Origin: Nitrospinota bacterium
GTDB lineage: Bacteria; Tectomicrobia; Entotheonellia; J063
Assembly (NCBI GenBank): GCA_003696125.1
Contig: RFHZ01000029.1
Coordinates: 1 to 6,404 of the forward strand
Direction of reading: 5' to 3'
Length of the DNA: 6,404 nt
The notes beneath the pieces are model-generated. The model had not been told where the DNA came from. It did not search any database and saw only the letters and a program-made list of their open reading frames with translations. The position numbers and the translations under genes are program-made. Below, one piece after another: positions 1-6,113 of the stretch; position 1 is the stretch's first letter, and every line of letters begins with the position of its first letter.

Positions 1-469
1 CCTCTAACACCCCCCGGTAGTCTCCTGCCCGTAGCTGGGTCAGGGAGAAGTGGGCAGGAGAGAAGTGATAGACTCCGGCCGGGAGAGAGGGGAGGGAGGT
101 GGTGATCAGATAGATTTCCACCGGATAGAGGGCTCCGGCCGAGGGAGCGGCCCGGAAATGGTACTCCTCCCCTCCCCTAAAGGTCTTCTTTTTGGTCAGG
201 CCGGCAGAGAAGAAGAGGAGCTGGGCCAGAGAGGTCAGGGTGAACTCTCCCTCTGTCTGGGAGACCCTCGACTGTTGCAGGACGGAGAGTGTATCCTGGT
301 CTGGCTGGGGGAAAGTGGTGGGTAGGGGAAAGGAGGGAGCTCCTGGGTAGACCTTATACAGGGAGGGTTTATTCTCCCAGTCCAGGAAGTGGGGCTGGGT
401 ACGGATGCTGGCGGGGGAGAGCTTGGTTGCGGTATGATACTCGTGGGCTGCTCGTTGCTGGTTGCGCAT
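1..469 (-). CDS. SagB/ThcOx-family FMN nitroreductase-like dehydrogenase, N-terminal part (truncated by the window edge)
   Basis: The visible 156 residues run off the left edge. Recognised by family hallmarks: an N-terminal EYHTATKLSP segment (residues 10-19 from the ATG), HFLDWENKPSLYKVYP (27-42) and the nitroreductase motif RAAPSAGALYPVEIYL (106-121). SagB-type enzymes are FMN-dependent oxidoreductases; in azole-peptide (TOMM) clusters they oxidise azolines to azoles, but many occur alone with unknown substrates. No YcaO cyclodehydratase or precursor peptide is visible, so function here is open. The start is uncertain. I chose the ATG at 469 because family similarity begins close after it; an in-frame GTG at 481 is an alternative and a stop at 503-505 closes the frame upstream. 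The strong Shine-Dalgarno at 521-527 is too far from either. Coding-strand codons are unusually C- and pyrimidine-rich around residues 37-58. Probably last in the murJ-xerD-glnD transcript. Confidence 0.85.
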   Translation of the reverse strand, partial: MRNQQRAAHEYHTATKLSPASIRTQPHFLDWENKPSLYKVYPGAPSFPLPTTFPQPDQDTLSVLQQSRVSQTEGEFTLTSLAQLLFFSAGLTKKKTFRGGEEYHFRAAPSAGALYPVEIYLITTSLPSLPAGVYHFSPAHFSLTQLRAGDYRGVLE

Positions 470-477
470 ACGCTTTC

Positions 478-509
478 TCACTCTATGAGACAGAATATCA
501 TGTTACCAT
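478..509 (-). other. Two overlapping micro-ORFs leading into the sagB-like gene
   Basis: ATG at 509-507 opens a three-codon ORF ending at TGA 500-498. That stop overlaps an ATG at 501-499, opening a seven-codon ORF (MIFCLIE) that ends at TGA 480-478. This second stop overlaps the GTG at 481-479, which is in the sagB-like frame. The chain could be a re-initiation leader, the remains of a start damaged by a one-base indel, or chance. A single-base shift would join the first ATG to the gene as M-V-T-D-I-L-S-H-R-V. Only the overlaps are directly seen. Confidence 0.35.
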
Positions 510-517
510 CCTGGCCG

Positions 518-533
518 GCACCTCCTCGAGAGG
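518..533 (-). promoter_or_regulatory. Strong Shine-Dalgarno inside a small hairpin between glnD and the sagB-like gene
   Basis: Read on the minus strand, just after the glnD stop, CCTCT (533-529) can pair with GGAGG (525-521, one G-U pair) around a CGA loop, hiding the best ribosome-binding sequence of the junction, GAGGAGG (527-521). This site is 11 nt from an ATG at 509-507, which opens only a three-codon ORF (M-V-T-stop). A ribosome ending glnD would melt the hairpin, which would couple the two genes; this is inference. Confidence 0.45.
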
Positions 534-534
534 A

Positions 535-3225
535 CTAGGAGAGGGTGTCTATCAAGGCCTGTTGCACTTCGGCCACCCGTTGGGAATCGAGGAGTTTGTT
601 CCCGTGCACGTCTGTAATGTAGAAGGCATCCATCACCCGGTTCCCCTCCGTAGAAATCTTGGCCAGATAGATATCGATACCCAGGGTGAACAGACAACGG
701 GTGATGAGATAGAGGAGCCCCAGCCGGTCATAGGTAGAGACCTCGATCACGGTGTGGGTATCGGAAATCCGGTTATCGATCTGGACTTCGGTCGGGATCT
801 GAAGCGTCTGCTCACGGTGGGTGAAATATCTCTGCCCGCTTACAGGGATGGAGAGATCCTCGATGCGCTTGCTTCTGGTAATGAGAATGGCATAGAGATC
901 GGCGTAGACCTCCTGCCAGAGGCGTTCATCGCGGATCGGTTGTTTATCCAGGCTTTCGACCTGGAGCGTATCGATGGCGATGCCGTCGCTTCGGCTGTAC
1001 ACCTGGGCTCCCAGGATATTGATCGCGTGGGAGGCCAGGATGCCGGCCAGCTTGGCAAAATTCCCGGGTTGATCCGGCATGCAGACCATCAACTCCGAAT
1101 AGCCGACTTCAAAGTTATGGATATGTTTCATGGCCAGCGGTTGCTCTTTGAGCTTTTCCATCAAGAGAATATGCTGGTAGATACGTTCGGGGGGGGTGGA
1201 GATGAAGTACTTGTAGGGCATAAGGGTGAAATGGGCATCAATCGTTGCCTGGTCCACCCGGTCCTGTAGCGCCTGGCTGACCTCCTGACGACGCTGCTCG
1301 ATCAGGGCTTCACCGGTCAGTACCACCTCCTCTTCTGGAAGTAAATGGCGGCGAGTCAAGAGATAGAGTTCCCAGAGCAGGGCTCCTTTCCATACCGTCC
1401 AGACACCGGGGCCTACCGCTTTGATATCGGCATAGGTGAGCAGGTAGAGCATGTCGAGGTTTTCCACGTTGACCACGGTGCGGGCAAACTCATCAACGAT
1501 TTTGGGATCGTGAATATCGCGCCGCTGGGCGATATGGTTCATGAGCAGGTGGTGTTTGACCAGAAAGAGCACCTGATCACAAATCTTTTCGCTGAGGCCC
1601 AGACGTTGTGTCGCCTGCCGTGTCCGTTCCACACTCCTCTCTACATGCTCTCCCTTCCCCCCTTTGCCTGTATCGTGGAGCAGGAGAGCGAGCTTTACCA
1701 CGGCAGGATGGGGGAGACGGCGGTAGATCTTGGCCAGGTCTTTCAACTCCCGCTCCTGCGTGGTGGCCAGGGCTTCCAGATACTCGATGCTGCGCAGGGT
1801 ATGTTCGTCCACCGTATACTTATGATAGAAGTCGTATTGGACCAGGCAGGTCAGGGGAGCAAATTCGGGGAGGTATTGGGCAAGGATCCCCAATTCATGC
1901 ATGGCACGTAACACCTGGGCAGCATGCTCCCCCTGCAGGATCTCCATGAAGAGATCGCGGTGCTCAGGAGCCTGCCGGAAGGCATCATCGATCAAGAAGA
2001 GATGAGCACGGATGGCTTCCTGCAATGGTGCACTTAAGGGGAGCGAGGTCTGTTGCTGGTAAAGGAAGAGTTTTAAGAGCAGGGAGGGATTCTGCCGCAG
2101 CCATAGCCCGGATTCCCCCTGCAGATCTATCCCTTCCGGGGTGAGGAGTACTCCCTGATCAACGAGAAGCTGAGTTGTATCTGTCACCGGTCTTGTCCTT
2201 TTTTTGGGAGGAAGACATTTTTCGAAGATGGTTTGCGAAAACTGGGCGATGGTGTTGGCCGCGAGGTAGTAATCTCGCATAAACCGTTCTCCGGCCTGCC
2301 AGGGATCCTCTGCAGGATATCCCAGGCGACGGGCGATTTCTGCATGCATTCCGATCTGGAGTACATCGCTTTTCCGTCCTGCGCTAAAGTGAAGGTCGTT
2401 ACGGATACGGAGCAGGAAGTCATAGGCCTGCTCCACCCGCCGGATCTGGGTGATGGGTATCAGTCCGGTCTCGGCGAGTTGCGGGATGGAGTGGAGACCG
2501 AACTTGACCGTTCCCGCCCAGAGGGCAAAGTGATAGTCACGCAGGCCACCAGGACTCTCCTTAACGTTCGGTTCGAGCAAGACATGAACCCCGGCATAGC
2601 TGGCATATCGTCGCATGCGCTCTTCCCATTTCTGGCGGATATAGGTATCGATGTCTCGCCCGAGTATATACGCCCGGATACTCCGGGTAAATTGATCATA
2701 CAGGGTTCTATTCCCTGTCAGGTAGCGGGATTCGATGAGGGAGGTCTTCACGGTCAGATCTCTTTTGCCCCACTGAATGCAGTCGGCAAGGGAACGGCTA
2801 CTCCAGCCCAGGTCGAGCTTTAAATCCCACAGGAGAAGCAGGAGATCGCGTACGATGTCGGGAGCCGGGTTGGAGAAGCGTTTCCTGTAGAGGAAGAGGA
2901 GATCGATATCTGACCCGGGGTTGAGGTCACCACGCCCGTACCCCCCGATGGCAATCAGGGTAAGGAGATCAGAGGCCTGGTAGTGCTCGGTGATCAACTG
3001 GAAGAGGTAACAGATCAGGCTATCGATCAGGGCGGTGCGCCGGGTGGTGATCTCTTTGCCGCCAGCACCGGCCTGATGGGCCTGGTGCAGCTCTTCCATG
3101 CTCCTTTGCAGGAAGGTTCGCAGGATCTGAACCAGGTGCATACGCTCGACAGCGGTCAGGGCAGGTCGAGGGGTACCATAGGCATCCACCAGGCATCGCT
3201 GGAGCAGGGTGGTGTATGAGGTCAT
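535..3225 (-). CDS. glnD: Bifunctional PII uridylyltransferase/uridylyl-removing enzyme
   Basis: Cytoplasmic sensor of glutamine that uridylylates PII proteins (GlnB/GlnK) when glutamine is low and removes UMP when it is high, so controlling glutamine synthetase and nitrogen genes. Full length at 896 residues (E. coli enzyme about 890). Domains in order: nucleotidyltransferase with GGYGRGDLNPGSDIDLL at 94-110, D106 and D108 being the metal ligands; the conserved EPNVKESPGGLRDYHFALW block at 218-236; HD phosphohydrolase domain with H475, H517-D518 and H558-H559, matching UMP removal; ACT1 at about 709-790 (ELMVCMPDQPGNFAKLAGIL); ACT2 at about 824-896 (TVIEVSTYDRLGLLYLITR). All key residues are present, so both activities are expected. 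The ATG overlaps the xerD stop (ATGA) and has AGGAG 10 nt upstream. A C8 tract on the coding strand lies at 1189-1196, just before ACT1. Confidence 0.97.
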   Translation of the reverse strand: MTSYTTLLQRCLVDAYGTPRPALTAVERMHLVQILRTFLQRSMEELHQAHQAGAGGKEITTRRTALIDSLICYLFQLITEHYQASDLLTLIAIGGYGRGDLNPGSDIDLLFLYRKRFSNPAPDIVRDLLLLLWDLKLDLGWSSRSLADCIQWGKRDLTVKTSLIESRYLTGNRTLYDQFTRSIRAYILGRDIDTYIRQKWEERMRRYASYAGVHVLLEPNVKESPGGLRDYHFALWAGTVKFGLHSIPQLAETGLIPITQIRRVEQAYDFLLRIRNDLHFSAGRKSDVLQIGMHAEIARRLGYPAEDPWQAGERFMRDYYLAANTIAQFSQTIFEKCLPPKKRTRPVTDTTQLLVDQGVLLTPEGIDLQGESGLWLRQNPSLLLKLFLYQQQTSLPLSAPLQEAIRAHLFLIDDAFRQAPEHRDLFMEILQGEHAAQVLRAMHELGILAQYLPEFAPLTCLVQYDFYHKYTVDEHTLRSIEYLEALATTQERELKDLAKIYRRLPHPAVVKLALLLHDTGKGGKGEHVERSVERTRQATQRLGLSEKICDQVLFLVKHHLLMNHIAQRRDIHDPKIVDEFARTVVNVENLDMLYLLTYADIKAVGPGVWTVWKGALLWELYLLTRRHLLPEEEVVLTGEALIEQRRQEVSQALQDRVDQATIDAHFTLMPYKYFISTPPERIYQHILLMEKLKEQPLAMKHIHNFEVGYSELMVCMPDQPGNFAKLAGILASHAINILGAQVYSRSDGIAIDTLQVESLDKQPIRDERLWQEVYADLYAILITRSKRIEDLSIPVSGQRYFTHREQTLQIPTEVQIDNRISDTHTVIEVSTYDRLGLLYLITRCLFTLGIDIYLAKISTEGNRVMDAFYITDVHGNKLLDSQRVAEVQQALIDTLS

Positions 3226-4148
3226 CGCTCCCCCTCTCCTCTCTGCAGGTTCCTTTTCCCGCGTGGATGGTAGGTTTCGTACACGTTACGCAAGTGCTCC
3301 TGCACGACATGCGTATAGATCTGGGTGGTGGAGATATCGGCATGCCCGAGCATCTGCTGTACCGAGCGCAGATCCGCCCCTCCGGCTAAGAGATGGGTGG
3401 CAAAGGAGTGGCGCAGGGCATGCGGAGTCACCGGGGTGGACACCCCGGCCTGGATACCGTACCGGCGCAAGAGACGCCAGAAACTCTGACGGGTCATCTG
3501 CCGGCCCTGGCGGTTGACGAAGAGGAGGGCGTGAGGCTTGAGGGGGGAGAACTGGGGTCGAACCATGCGCAGATAGGTTTCCAGGCGCTCCCGGGCCGCC
3601 CGGCCTAAAGGGATCAGTCGCTCCTTGCGTCCCTTCCCCTGGACCACCACATAACCGACCTCGAGATTGAGGTCGGAGAGACGAAGGGAGAGGAGTTCGC
3701 TGACCCGCATGCCGGTGGCGTAGAGGAGTTCAAGCATGGTGGCATCGCGATATCCGAGAGGGGTAGAGAGATCCGGTTGTCGCAGCAAGGCTTCCATCTC
3801 TGTGGTAGAGAGATAGACGGGGAGTTTTTTTTCGCGTTGTGGGGAGGCGATACTCGCCGTGGGATCGTGTGAGAGATGGCCTTCTTTGAGGAGAAAGAGG
3901 AAGAAGGCCCGAAGAGAAGCCAGATGCCTGGCCAGAGAGCTCACGGTAAGGCCTTCTTCTTTACGCAGGCTCAGGTAACGCACGATCTCCTTTTTCCCTA
4001 TCCGGTCTAAGCGACGGAGGTGGTGAGGGAGACGGGAGAAGAAGGCCAGGATATCCTGCCGGTAGGCGGTGATGGTATGCAGGGAGAGCCCTTTTTCGAC
4101 GGTGAGGTAACGCACGAATTCTTCCACCAGTGGCCGGTATTCGATCAT
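3222..4148 (-). CDS. xerD: Site-specific tyrosine recombinase XerD
   Basis: Tyrosine recombinase that, with XerC, resolves chromosome dimers at dif near the terminus, normally under FtsK control. From the ATG at 4148 it has 308 residues (E. coli XerD 298). The N-terminal SAM-like core-binding domain is at about 1-100 (FVRYLTVEKGLSLHTITAYR at 11-30); the catalytic domain follows. All six catalytic residues are visible: R148 (ATGMRVSEL), K172 (GKGRKER), H243 and R246 (HALRH), H269 (LGHADIST) and nucleophile Y278 (IYTHV). R148 and K172 have the same numbers as in E. coli XerD. XerD is preferred to XerC on overall similarity and the YHPRG tail; XerC cannot be fully excluded. In-frame starts at 4178 and 4166 exist, but the 4148 start overlaps the murJ stop (ATGA) and fits the family N-terminus. 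The stop overlaps glnD. Confidence 0.93.
   Translation of the reverse strand: MIEYRPLVEEFVRYLTVEKGLSLHTITAYRQDILAFFSRLPHHLRRLDRIGKKEIVRYLSLRKEEGLTVSSLARHLASLRAFFLFLLKEGHLSHDPTASIASPQREKKLPVYLSTTEMEALLRQPDLSTPLGYRDATMLELLYATGMRVSELLSLRLSDLNLEVGYVVVQGKGRKERLIPLGRAARERLETYLRMVRPQFSPLKPHALLFVNRQGRQMTRQSFWRLLRRYGIQAGVSTPVTPHALRHSFATHLLAGGADLRSVQQMLGHADISTTQIYTHVVQEHLRNVYETYHPRGKRNLQRGEGER
3228..3240 (-). promoter_or_regulatory. glnD ribosome-binding site embedded in the xerD 3' end
   Basis: On the minus strand AGGAGAGGGGGAG spans 3240-3228, with AGGAG 10 nt from the glnD ATG at 3225. It also encodes the charged tail of XerD (R-G-E-G-E-R). It fixes the glnD start and, with the ATGA overlap, supports translational coupling. 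Confidence 0.7.
3431..3448. repeat. Perfect 8-bp inverted repeat within xerD
   Basis: CCGGGGTG at 3431-3438 and CACCCCGG at 3441-3448 are perfect reverse complements separated by two bases. The RNA would fold into a GC-rich hairpin with a short loop. It encodes the segment G-V-S-T-P-V just before the catalytic HxxR motif. No U-tract follows on either strand, so it is not an intrinsic terminator. It may be chance in GC-rich coding sequence. Confidence 0.6.
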
Positions 4149-5722
4149 GCCTTCGTCCCTTTCCATTTGCGCACACACAGGTGATAGAGAAAGAGCACCT
4201 CTTCACTCCGCAAGAGGAAGGCCAGCCCCAGGTATATCCCCCCACCGCTTACAATGGCCATCCCCAACCACACGGCTTTGTACAGAAGGAAGGGGGTTTC
4301 CATCCAGGAGACCTTCTGCAACAGGTAGAGTGCTCCCCCCATCCCTGCCGCCGCCATCCCGATTTTGGTGGAGGAGGAGAGGAGGCGGTGTTCGTCTAAT
4401 GCGCCGATGCGCTGGCGTAAGATCCAGAGCAGGAGGGCAAGGTTAAAGAACGAACTGAGGGAGGTGGCCAGCGCCAGGCCTCCGTGTTTGAGTGGGTGCA
4501 TGAGGAGAAGGTTGAGGAGGATGTTGAGCAGCATGGCATAGATGCTGATGCGAACCGGGGTTGCCGTATCTTGCATGGAATAAAAGGTGGAGACGACCAC
4601 CTTTATCCCGGCAAAGGCGCAGAGGCCGAAGGCATAGTAGAACACCGCCATGGCCGTGGCCGCGGTGGTCTCCCTGGTAAAGGCCCCTCGTTCAAACAGG
4701 ACATGGATGATCGGATAGCGAAGGATGATCAGGCCGATGCTGGCGGGGAGGGTGATGAAGAGGAGAAGCCGGAGGGCGAAACCGAGAGCCGTCTTCATTT
4801 CGGCGAGCCGATTCTGTGCCATCTGCTGGGAGAAGAGGGGGAGGATGGCTACGGAGATGGCGATGCCGAAGACGCCCAGGGGGAACTGGATCAAGCGATT
4901 TCCATAGTAGAGATAGGAGATGCTCCCGACCGGCAGGAAGGAGGCGATCAGGCGATCGATAAGGATATTGACCTGGGCAACGGCAAAACCGAGTGCTCCG
5001 GGACCCATCAGGAGTAGGACCCGTCGCAGCCCGGGATGGTTCCAGGAGAGTTGGGGACGGAAGACCAGTCCCTTCTGGTAAAGCCAGGGGAACTGAAGGA
5101 GGAGTTGCAGTACCCCACCGACCACTACCCCCAGCGCCAGGCCGATTACTGGTCGAGAGAGGGAGGGGGAGAGAAACAGGGCTGCCCCGATGATCGCCAT
5201 GTTGAGGACCACAGGTGCCAGGGCCGGAGCGGTAAAATGCTGGCAGGCATTCAGCACACCCATGGCAATGGCGGTTAAGCCGATGAAGAAGAGGAAGGGG
5301 AACATGATCCGGGTCAGCAGCACGGTCAGGGCAAGCTTCTCCGGGTCTGACCAAAAGCCAGGGACAATGACCGCTACGATCTGGGGCGCAAAGGTTATCC
5401 CCAGTGCGGTCACTCCTCCCAGGATCAGGGCGAGGGAGGTGAACATGATATTGGCAAACCGCCAGGCTTCTCCTGGAGATTTGGCGGTGAGGTACTGGGT
5501 AAAGACAGGGACAAAGGAGGCCGAGAGAGCCCCTTCGGCAAAGAGTCGCCGCAGGAGATTGGGGATGCTGAAGGCGACAAAAAAGGCATCGGCTGCCGAC
5601 TGTGCCCCCAGCATATGGGCAATGATCATGTCCCGCACGAATCCGAGTACCCGGCTGAGACCTGTGGCTGAGCTGATGATACCGGCGGCTTTTACCAGTT
5701 GTTTTTGCGAGGACTCGGACAT
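4145..5722 (-). CDS. murJ: Lipid II flippase MurJ (MviN), MOP superfamily
   Basis: Inner-membrane flippase that moves undecaprenyl-linked lipid II to the periplasmic face for peptidoglycan synthesis. From the ATG at 5722 it has 525 residues (E. coli 511). Hydrophobic stretches recur along the whole length, consistent with the family's 14 transmembrane helices. The N-terminal signature reads GLSRVLGFVRD (21-31), then DAFFVAF (45-51) and PNLLRRLFAEGALSASFVP (54-72). Arginines needed in E. coli MurJ are conserved: R24 (R18), R30 (R24), R58 (R52) and R276 in YYGNRLIQFPLGVFGIA (R270); D45 matches D39. A TTG at 5734 would add four residues (MAFF), but the ATG fits the family better. Neither start has a strong Shine-Dalgarno. 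The TGA stop overlaps the xerD ATG. It is divergent from rpsT, and its 5' leader overlaps the rpsT promoter. Confidence 0.97.
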   Translation of the reverse strand: MSESSQKQLVKAAGIISSATGLSRVLGFVRDMIIAHMLGAQSAADAFFVAFSIPNLLRRLFAEGALSASFVPVFTQYLTAKSPGEAWRFANIMFTSLALILGGVTALGITFAPQIVAVIVPGFWSDPEKLALTVLLTRIMFPFLFFIGLTAIAMGVLNACQHFTAPALAPVVLNMAIIGAALFLSPSLSRPVIGLALGVVVGGVLQLLLQFPWLYQKGLVFRPQLSWNHPGLRRVLLLMGPGALGFAVAQVNILIDRLIASFLPVGSISYLYYGNRLIQFPLGVFGIAISVAILPLFSQQMAQNRLAEMKTALGFALRLLLFITLPASIGLIILRYPIIHVLFERGAFTRETTAATAMAVFYYAFGLCAFAGIKVVVSTFYSMQDTATPVRISIYAMLLNILLNLLLMHPLKHGGLALATSLSSFFNLALLLWILRQRIGALDEHRLLSSSTKIGMAAAGMGGALYLLQKVSWMETPFLLYKAVWLGMAIVSGGGIYLGLAFLLRSEEVLFLYHLCVRKWKGTKA

Positions 5723-5740
5723 GAAAAAAGCCAAAACCCC

Positions 5741-5769
5741 TTGACAGTTGCGAAGAGAATTGTTATAAA
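5741..5769 (+). promoter_or_regulatory. rpsT sigma-70 type promoter
   Basis: TTGACA (5741-5746) is a perfect -35. After exactly 17 bp comes TATAAA (5764-5769), one base off consensus, preceded by TG at 5761-5762 as an extended -10. The expected start is near 5776, giving an untranslated leader of about 53 nt before the rpsT GTG. The strength suits a ribosomal protein gene. The -35 ends 19 bp upstream of the murJ ATG. Confidence 0.88.
5762..5767 (-). promoter_or_regulatory. Possible -10 element for murJ, overlapping the rpsT -10
   Basis: On the minus strand TATAAC (5767-5762) matches five of six consensus -10 bases. It would start RNA near 5755, about 33 nt before the murJ ATG. I see no good -35, the best being a weak TCAATA at 18 bp spacing. 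It lies inside the inverted repeat GAATT (5757-5761) and AATTC (5768-5772), so the same AT-rich core could be opened for both directions. Confidence 0.3.
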
Positions 5770-5812
5770 TTCATGCCTTGTAGATTATTGAGCATATCCC
5801 CCTATTCCACCT

Positions 5813-5820
5813 GAGAGGAG
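5813..5820 (+). promoter_or_regulatory. rpsT ribosome-binding site that decides a GTG start
   Basis: GAGAGGAG (5813-5820) places GAGGAG 8 nt before the GTG at 5829, a near-ideal spacing. An out-of-frame ATG at 5822 lies only one base from it, too close for efficient use. The spacing and the S20 N-terminus (MARNKSAMKR) both select the GTG. Confidence 0.85.
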
Positions 5821-5828
5821 AATGGAGA

Positions 5829-6113
5829 GTGGCGAGAAACAAATCGGCAATGAAACGTATGCGTCAAAACCTGAAACGTCGCCAGCGGAACCGTCGGGTA
5901 AAATCGAGTATGAAAACGGCGATCAAGAAGGTCTATGCGGCCATGGCCAATCGTGATGAGGCCGCCACCCAGGAGGCCTTGCGTAATGCCATTTCCCTCA
6001 TCGACAAGGCGGCTACCAAGGGTGTGATCCACCGCAACACCGCTGCCCGCAAAGTTTCCCGTCTGACTCGCCATGTCCATAAAGCGCTCTCTTCCCCTCT
6101 AGCCTCGGCGTAA
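5829..6113 (+). CDS. rpsT: 30S ribosomal protein S20
   Basis: Small-subunit protein that binds 16S rRNA (5' domain and helix 44) during early 30S assembly. It has 94 residues, slightly longer than E. coli S20 (87). The N-terminal half is strongly basic (MARNKSAMKRMRQNLKRRQR at 1-20), followed by MKTAIKKVYAAM (28-39) and the diagnostic C-terminal helix AATKGVIHRNTAARKVSRL (61-79). It begins with GTG. In E. coli rpsT begins with UUG, and that weak start takes part in autogenous translational control by S20, so a similar control here is plausible but not shown. It is transcribed from the strong promoter at 5741-5769, divergent from murJ and convergent with holA, whose last codons it overlaps by 15 bp. 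The divergent rpsT/murJ pair is also familiar from other proteobacteria such as Pseudomonas (recalled). Confidence 0.97.
   Translation: MARNKSAMKRMRQNLKRRQRNRRVKSSMKTAIKKVYAAMANRDEAATQEALRNAISLIDKAATKGVIHRNTAARKVSRLTRHVHKALSSPLASA

Noticed and set aside
1-534. A TOMM/RiPP biosynthetic cluster
   Set aside because: Only the SagB-like oxidoreductase is visible; no YcaO, leader-binding protein or precursor peptide is in the window. The micro-ORFs of three and seven codons are far too short and lack Cys/Ser/Thr-rich cores.
661-1030. Repeated ATCGAT/GATC words in glnD
   Set aside because: They fall on Ile-Asp and Asp-Arg codon pairs with irregular spacing; no repeat unit.
289-1269. 326-codon open frame on the plus strand opposite glnD and the sagB-like gene
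   Set aside because: It is antisense to two clearly recognised genes, has no family resemblance, and long antisense frames are common in GC-rich coding DNA.
1345-2823. Plus-strand open frames of 188 (1345-1911) and 196 (2233-2823) codons opposite glnD
   Set aside because: Shadows of the GlnD reading frame; no recognisable protein and no ribosome-binding site that would outweigh glnD.
3222-4148. xerD as an integrase of a mobile element with a nearby dif/att site
   Set aside because: It sits in a housekeeping operon with overlaps on both sides, is closest to chromosomal XerD, and I saw no dif-like 28-mer or flanking direct repeats.
4149-4178. Longer xerD starts at 4178 and 4166
   Set aside because: They extend into murJ, and the added residues do not resemble the XerD N-terminus; the ATGA start at 4148 gives a normal length.
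4692-5354. 220-codon frame on the minus strand in a different phase of murJ
   Set aside because: It lies inside MurJ, which is intact; the translation is proline- and arginine-rich, as expected of a shifted frame.
5723-5734. Upstream TTG start for murJ adding four residues
   Set aside because: The ATG at 5722 matches family N-termini, and the TTG has only a poorly spaced AAGGGG. Not fully excluded.
5190-5744. 184-codon plus-strand frame opposite the murJ 5' end
   Set aside because: Antisense to the conserved MurJ N-terminus and without its own signals.
5822-5956. 44-codon ORF starting at an ATG seven bases before the rpsT GTG
   Set aside because: The Shine-Dalgarno is one base from this ATG and eight from the GTG; the real S20 sequence is in the GTG frame.
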